Shown: positions 4,807-7,128 of the stretch, piece by piece
Numbering within the stretch: position 1 is the first letter of the stretch
Layout of the letters: the number at the start of each line of letters is the position of its first letter
NCBI GenBank assembly: GCA_964448305.1
Contig: CAYUWB010000041.1
Coordinates: forward strand, 1-7,128
Length of the DNA stretch: 7,128 nucleotides
Direction: 5' to 3'
Source: Thioglobus_C sp964448305
Lineage (GTDB): Bacteria > Pseudomonadota > Gammaproteobacteria > PS1 > Pseudothioglobaceae
The notes under the pieces: generated by a model
What the model was told of the DNA's origin: nothing
The model's database searches: none
The model's input: only the letters and a program-made list of their open reading frames with translations
Made by a program: the position numbers and the translations under genes

Positions 4807-5278
4807 ATTAACAGAAACACAAGTTACATCGTTAGATGTAGTACGTAAAAGATTAAATGAAGCAGTATTTATACCTGTACGTGATTTAAATAGAGAATCT
4901 GTAGATGATTATTTAGATGATGCCGAACAATCTATTCTGGTATTATTGCAAGGTGCAGGGCCAGAAAAGATTGCTAGAGGCATCGGATTTACAGCTAAAA
5001 TGCTAGGATGTAAAGTACCTGATCCTTTTATGATGAAAGGTTTTGAAAAGTTATTATCAGATATTCCTAATGATTTATGGGAAAGAGGCGTTTTAAAATT
5101 GTTAGAAACACATACGTTCTGTAAAATACCAACACCTGGTGAATTTTTAGCACCAATTAGAGGTGAATGGTATGAACGTAAAGATTTATTAAAACGTATT
5201 CAGCTCCATAAATCACGTTTAGAATTGGCTGATAATTTAAACGATAGAAAACCTAGTAAAATCAAGAGGTTACAGTAA
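4796..5278 (+). CDS. Hypothetical protein, possibly replication-associated, 160 aa
   Basis: Not firmly recognised. The start at MANELTETQ is chosen over the TTG 21 bases upstream because GGGGGA lies 6 bases before this ATG. The 160-residue protein is mostly helical: a charged N-terminal region (1-45), a hydrophobic helix SILVLLQG (46-53), a central block (56-105) ending in IPNDLWERGVLKLLE, then KIPTPGEFLAPI (110-121) and a basic Lys/Arg-rich tail. A short 'pPTP.EF' motif after a helical domain is reminiscent of phage helicase-loader/replication proteins of the lambda P kind, but the similarity is weak. Its coupling to a resolvase and HTH gene fits a replication role. It overlaps the last 9 bases of a convergent gene, with no terminator between them. 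Confidence 0.75.
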   Translation: MANELTETQVTSLDVVRKRLNEAVFIPVRDLNRESVDDYLDDAEQSILVLLQGAGPEKIARGIGFTAKMLGCKVPDPFMMKGFEKLLSDIPNDLWERGVLKLLETHTFCKIPTPGEFLAPIRGEWYERKDLLKRIQLHKSRLELADNLNDRKPSKIKRLQ

Positions 5279-5452
5279 CTCTAGCATTTCCATATCTACG
5301 TTTGTTATTAAATAATCGTTGTGTAATAGTCTGACATCGTATTTTGGGTTTTGATCAAAGGTTCTGCCAATAATAATTGCTTTTTGGCATCTGCTTTTTT
5401 TATTATTGTCTATATAAGTAATTAAAACTTTATCATTGGTTATATATGCCAT
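5270..5452 (-). CDS. Small hypothetical protein, 60 aa
   Basis: Unrecognised. A 60-residue, predicted beta-rich protein (DKVLITYIDN 7-16, QKAIIIGRTF 23-32, YDVRLLHNDYLITNVDMEMLELL 38-60 in parts), resembling a small SH3-like barrel in which strands alternate with basic turns (NNKKSRCQK). It is preceded by GAGGATAATTAATC before the ATG, and the upstream gene stops two bases before its start, so the two are almost certainly cotranscribed. Its stop overlaps the last codons of the convergent plus-strand gene by 9 bases. No catalytic or metal-binding signature is visible. Confidence 0.6.
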   Translation of the reverse strand: MAYITNDKVLITYIDNNKKSRCQKAIIIGRTFDQNPKYDVRLLHNDYLITNVDMEMLELL

Positions 5453-5454
5453 GA

Positions 5455-5691
5455 TTAATTATCCTCTAAATCAAATTCTACTTTTATTTGATTGTCATAT
5501 TCAGAATGATGTCTACTACAAAAAGCTAATATTTCTGTAAATTCATTACCATTATAAATATATTTTGTTTCATAAACTACAGTGTTAGTTATTTTAGGAG
5601 TTTTATATTTAATATGTTTATTTTGTTTATCGTTCCAATAACCTTCTTCTGTTTCTATTTTAGTAATTTTTACATTTTTCATAGTATACAT
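5455..5691 (-). CDS. Small hypothetical beta-rich protein, 78 aa
   Basis: Unrecognised. The visible protein alternates charged and hydrophobic residues: NVKITKIETEEGYW near the start, TNTVVYETKYIYNGNEFTEILAF in the middle (in parts), then FCSRHHSEY and an acidic end (VEFDLEDN). This suggests a compact beta-sheet domain; the single Cys next to two His is not enough for a zinc site. Start choice is uncertain: AAAGGA is 8 bases before the ATG at 5691 (MYTMKNV), but only 2 bases before the ATG at 5697, which would add two residues; the ATG at 5682 is also possible. It lies 14 bases after the preceding gene's stop and 2 bases before the next start, in a three-gene minus-strand run. Confidence 0.6.
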   Translation of the reverse strand: MYTMKNVKITKIETEEGYWNDKQNKHIKYKTPKITNTVVYETKYIYNGNEFTEILAFCSRHHSEYDNQIKVEFDLEDN

Positions 5692-5705
5692 AAGCATAAT
5701 CCTTT

Positions 5706-5927
5706 TTAATGTTTACTTATTTTAGGCATTGGCTCTAGGTCATTATTTAATATACCTTCTGCTGTAATATTATTAGTTACAAACAAATGTTTTACTAAAT
5801 TAAAGAATGAACTAGGTACATTTTGCATTTGTAATGCATCGTGTATTTGTAATAAAGCATCATCTAATTGTTTTAAATTAACATTGTTTTTAGATAATTC
5901 TTCACGAACTTGTTTATCGCTGGTCAT
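5706..5927 (-). CDS. Small hypothetical helical protein, 73 aa
   Basis: Unrecognised. A 73-residue protein predicted to be helical: residues 5-34 (VREELSKNN, then NLKQLDDALLQIHDALQM) form an amphipathic helix, followed by FFNLVKHLFV (41-50), a TAEGIL turn and a polar end PMPKISKH. There is no clear ribosome binding site before the ATG. Instead a TATAAT hexamer lies 18 bases upstream (5946-5951), which would leave a leader of only about a dozen bases. The second gap begins 30 bases upstream, so the -35 and anything before are lost. It is the first complete gene of the run 5927 to 5270. Confidence 0.55.
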   Translation of the reverse strand: MTSDKQVREELSKNNVNLKQLDDALLQIHDALQMQNVPSSFFNLVKHLFVTNNITAEGILNNDLEPMPKISKH

Positions 5928-5945
5928 TTCAATAAATCTATTTAT

Positions 5946-5951
5946 ATTATA
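5946..5951 (-). promoter_or_regulatory. Possible -10 element (TATAAT) before the 5927 gene
   Basis: The minus strand reads TATAAT 18 bases before the ATG at 5927. The matching -35 position would fall inside the gap at 5958-6057, so the promoter cannot be confirmed. In such AT-rich DNA a TATAAT by chance is quite likely. Confidence 0.3.
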
Positions 5952-5957
5952 AAATTG

Positions 5958-6057
5958 NNNNNNNNNNNNNNNNNNNNNNNNNNNNNNNNNNNNNNNNNNN
6001 NNNNNNNNNNNNNNNNNNNNNNNNNNNNNNNNNNNNNNNNNNNNNNNNNNNNNNNNN
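5958..6057. other. Scaffold gap (100 N)
   Basis: Exactly 100 unknown bases, a placeholder of arbitrary size. A gene starting at 6063 reads into it, and the promoter of the gene at 5927 may lie in it. The order and distance of genes on the two sides depend on scaffolding rather than on read sequence. Confidence 0.97.
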
Positions 6058-6063
6058 TTTCAT
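6058..6063 (-). CDS. Start of an unknown gene running into the gap (first two codons only)
   Basis: Only ATG AAA is visible on the minus strand before the Ns. The start is nevertheless credible because AAGGAGAA sits at a good distance upstream and the ATG overlaps the TGA of the membrane-protein gene as ATGA, the same arrangement used by other gene pairs in this window. Nothing can be said of the product. Confidence 0.5.
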
Positions 6064-6269
6064 ATCATTCTCCTTCGATTGAGTTTTTTAGTTAAGTTCC
6101 AAGAACATATACACACAGTTATCCATAGAGGCGCACCTAGTACAGATACAAGTAGAGTAGGATTTATACCCATAACTAGTAGTATAAATAATATACTTAT
6201 ACTAGAAGCCATGTGGATAAGTATGAATGTACCTAGAAATGAGGCTTTACGTCTAAATGATGGTGTCAT
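6060..6269 (-). CDS. Small two-helix membrane protein, 69 aa
   Basis: A 69-residue membrane protein with two likely transmembrane helices, about residues 11-33 (FLGTFILIHM... LLVM) and 37-57 (PTLLVSVLGAPLWITVCICSW), joined by a 3-4 residue Gly-Ile-Asn turn. Basic residues flank both ends (FRRKAS at the start, KKLNRRR at the end), so by the positive-inside rule both termini should be cytoplasmic, making a hairpin. That topology is shared by class II holins, but also by many small phage superinfection-exclusion or host-takeover proteins, and lysis genes are not expected beside ssb. AGGAGA lies about 11 bases before the ATG, which overlaps the preceding gene's TGA as ATGA. I cannot assign a family. 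Confidence 0.65.
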   Translation of the reverse strand: MTPSFRRKASFLGTFILIHMASSISILFILLVMGINPTLLVSVLGAPLWITVCICSWNLTKKLNRRRMI

Positions 6270-6442
6270 TTTTTATATTTCTCCTGTAATTTTACCATTT
6301 TATCTAAATCTTCAGCTGTAAATATTTGGCTGTTGGTAAAACCAGCTTTATTTAATAGTGTAAATACATCAAAATCATGTTCATCATGTGAATCTTGAGG
6401 ACTTTCTTGTTTTTCTATATCTTTATCAGACATTTTACCCAT
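6266..6442 (-). CDS. Small acidic hypothetical protein, 58 aa
   Basis: Starting at the ATG at 6442 (MGKMSDKD...), this frame runs 58 codons to a TGA that overlaps the next gene's start as ATGA. The N-terminal 24 residues are highly acidic and His-rich (KQESPQDSHDEHDFD) and look disordered. Residues 25-58 form a likely two-helix unit: VFTLLNKAGFTNSQIF, then TAEDLDKMVKLQEKYKK. AGGAGA is placed 7-8 bases before the ATG; an internal ATG at 6433 is a less well-spaced alternative. A short acidic protein next to ssb could bind DNA-binding proteins as a mimic or adaptor, but this is speculative and no family is recognised. Confidence 0.6.
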   Translation of the reverse strand: MGKMSDKDIEKQESPQDSHDEHDFDVFTLLNKAGFTNSQIFTAEDLDKMVKLQEKYKK

Positions 6443-6651
6443 GAGGCAATCTCCTGTAAGTTATTGTTTTTATAGGCTTTTTTATCAAATTATTGTCCAG
6501 GAATAAACTTAGTCTAGCTTCTCTGGAATATAAATAATTATAGCTAGATACCTTTACTATAGCTACAGCTGGAAGGAAAGCACTACAAGGAAAACTTTCC
6601 TCCCAATTCCTTTTGTAGGTGTTTACATCACTATCTTGTATGTCTAACTAA
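6443..6651. promoter_or_regulatory. Intergenic region between ssb and the next genes, with repeats and hairpins
   Basis: No gene is seen in these 209 bases. On the minus strand TAGCTATA occurs twice (6539-6546 and 6558-6565), followed in each case by AT or GT, giving two -10-like hexamers, TATAAT (6537-6542) and TATAGT (6556-6561), 19 bases apart. Neither has a good -35. Just after ssb are overlapping inverted repeats: GGAAGGAAAG (6571-6580) with CTTTCCTCC (6595-6603), and CTACAAGGAA (6583-6592) with TTCCTTTTGTAG (6607-6618); these stems are mutually exclusive. No U-tract follows, so it is not a standard terminator. A promoter with operator repeats or a regulated leader for the downstream genes is plausible. 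Confidence 0.4.
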
Positions 6652-7083
6652 CTAAAAAGGAATATCGTCATCAGGTATAGATTGTGGATTAGTATTAGAT
6701 GTTTGAACTGTAGCACCTTTACCTTTAGTGCTAACAAGTTTAAGTTGACCACCAAAACCTGATATATTAATTTTCATGCGTGTTAGCATTGGAGGCTTAC
6801 CATCAGAACTTTTTAAAGTTTTTGATTCGTAGCTGTCCATTTTAGGAAATCCTGATACTAAAACAGTAGCACCTTTATCTATATAAGGCACAATAACATT
6901 AGATACTAAAGCACCAATAGCGTCTACAGTATACCAATGTGTTGTTTCTTGCATTTGACCTGTTCTAGTTTTGTATTTTTCAGTAACAGCTATATTAAAT
7001 GAAGCTCCTTGTGTATCACCAACAGTTCTTACTATTGGTTTTGCACCTACGTTACCTAATACTGTGATATTTGCGTATGACAT
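6652..7083 (-). CDS. ssb: Single-stranded DNA-binding protein, 143 aa
   Basis: SSB coats and protects single-stranded DNA during replication and recombination and recruits partners through its C-terminal tip. The N-terminal 115 residues fit the OB-fold: YANITVLGNVGAKPIVRTV (3-21), ASFNIAVTEKYKTRTGQ (27-43), THWYTVDAIG (48-57) with the conserved Trp50, and the strand YIDKGATVLVSGFP (67-80). A short Gly/Ser/Thr/Asn linker (about 119-136) leads to the acidic tip DDDIPF, the canonical protein-interaction motif. Length is at the short end of the bacterial range, typical for phage SSBs. AAAGGT precedes the ATG by about 8 bases. It is transcribed toward the small genes at 6442-6060; only 45 bases upstream are visible. 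Presence of the tip suggests it can still bind host or phage repair proteins. Confidence 0.93.
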   Translation of the reverse strand: MSYANITVLGNVGAKPIVRTVGDTQGASFNIAVTEKYKTRTGQMQETTHWYTVDAIGALVSNVIVPYIDKGATVLVSGFPKMDSYESKTLKSSDGKPPMLTRMKINISGFGGQLKLVSTKGKGATVQTSNTNPQSIPDDDIPF

Positions 7084-7128
7084 ATGAGTTTACCTTTCTA
7101 TTTTAAGTTGTTGAAATATACGCTAATT

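Noticed and set aside
4620..4820. Minus-strand 66-codon frame with several Cys residues
   Set aside because: It lies within the RuvC-like gene, whose catalytic motifs are intact in the plus frame.
5910..6095. Plus-strand frame spanning the second gap
   Set aside because: Most of it is placeholder N; continuity is an artefact of the 100-base gap length.
6079..6321. Plus-strand 80-codon frame opposite the two-helix membrane protein
   Set aside because: No ribosome binding site and no operon context; the minus-strand frames here are linked by ATGA overlaps and have AGGAGA sites.
7098..7128. C-terminal end of an upstream minus-strand gene before ssb
   Set aside because: A frame ending in TAG at 7098-7100 is open for nine codons to the window edge, but that is too short to support a gene.
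1..7128. CRISPR array, insertion sequence or integrase
   Set aside because: No regularly spaced repeats, terminal inverted repeats, transposase or recombinase motifs were seen on either strand.

Overview
The window looks like part of the early (recombination, replication and regulation) region of a phage or integrated prophage, probably from a metagenomic scaffold. It is strongly AT-rich (roughly 30% GC by eye) and tightly packed with small genes, many joined by 1-12 base stop/start overlaps. It encodes a recognisable phage recombination set: a Rad52-like annealing protein, a YqaJ-type exonuclease, a RuvC-like resolvase and a single-stranded DNA binding protein. No structural, packaging, lysis or integrase gene is seen, and the host cannot be named. 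Stops TAA, TAG and TGA are all used and Trp is TGG, so the standard bacterial code fits. Two runs of exactly 100 N (3659-3758 and 5958-6057) are scaffold gaps of unknown true length; any reading frame crossing them is artificial.

Layout, left to right. Positions 1-20 are a perfect palindrome containing a consensus chromosomal-type parS site. Positions 19-946 hold four overlapping minus-strand genes: three unrecognised small ones and a DUF2958 protein. Positions 947-1029 are a GC-rich intergenic stretch with two stem-loops. Positions 1030-3658 are a minus-strand run read in the order exonuclease, annealing protein, unknown, ParB-N/DGQHR-type protein. The operon seems to begin at 3994, with a small gene that has a near-perfect ribosome binding site and is cut by the first gap. 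A divergent control region (3995-4114) separates it from a plus-strand trio at 4115-5278: small HTH protein, RuvC-like resolvase, and an unrecognised protein that may be replication-associated.

The trio converges, with a 9-base overlap of coding ends, on three small unknown minus-strand genes (5270-5927). Beyond the second gap lie a gene start reading into the gap (6063), a small two-helix membrane protein (6060-6269), a 58-residue acidic protein (6266-6442), a roughly 210-base intergenic stretch with repeats and hairpins, and ssb (6652-7083).

Functionally, exonuclease plus annealing protein would form a two-component single-strand annealing recombinase, SSB would coat the intermediates, and the RuvC-like enzyme would resolve branched DNA before packaging. 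The strongest non-routine signals are the consensus parS palindrome, the structured GC-rich element at 977-1039, and the chain of small unknown genes around the recombination module.
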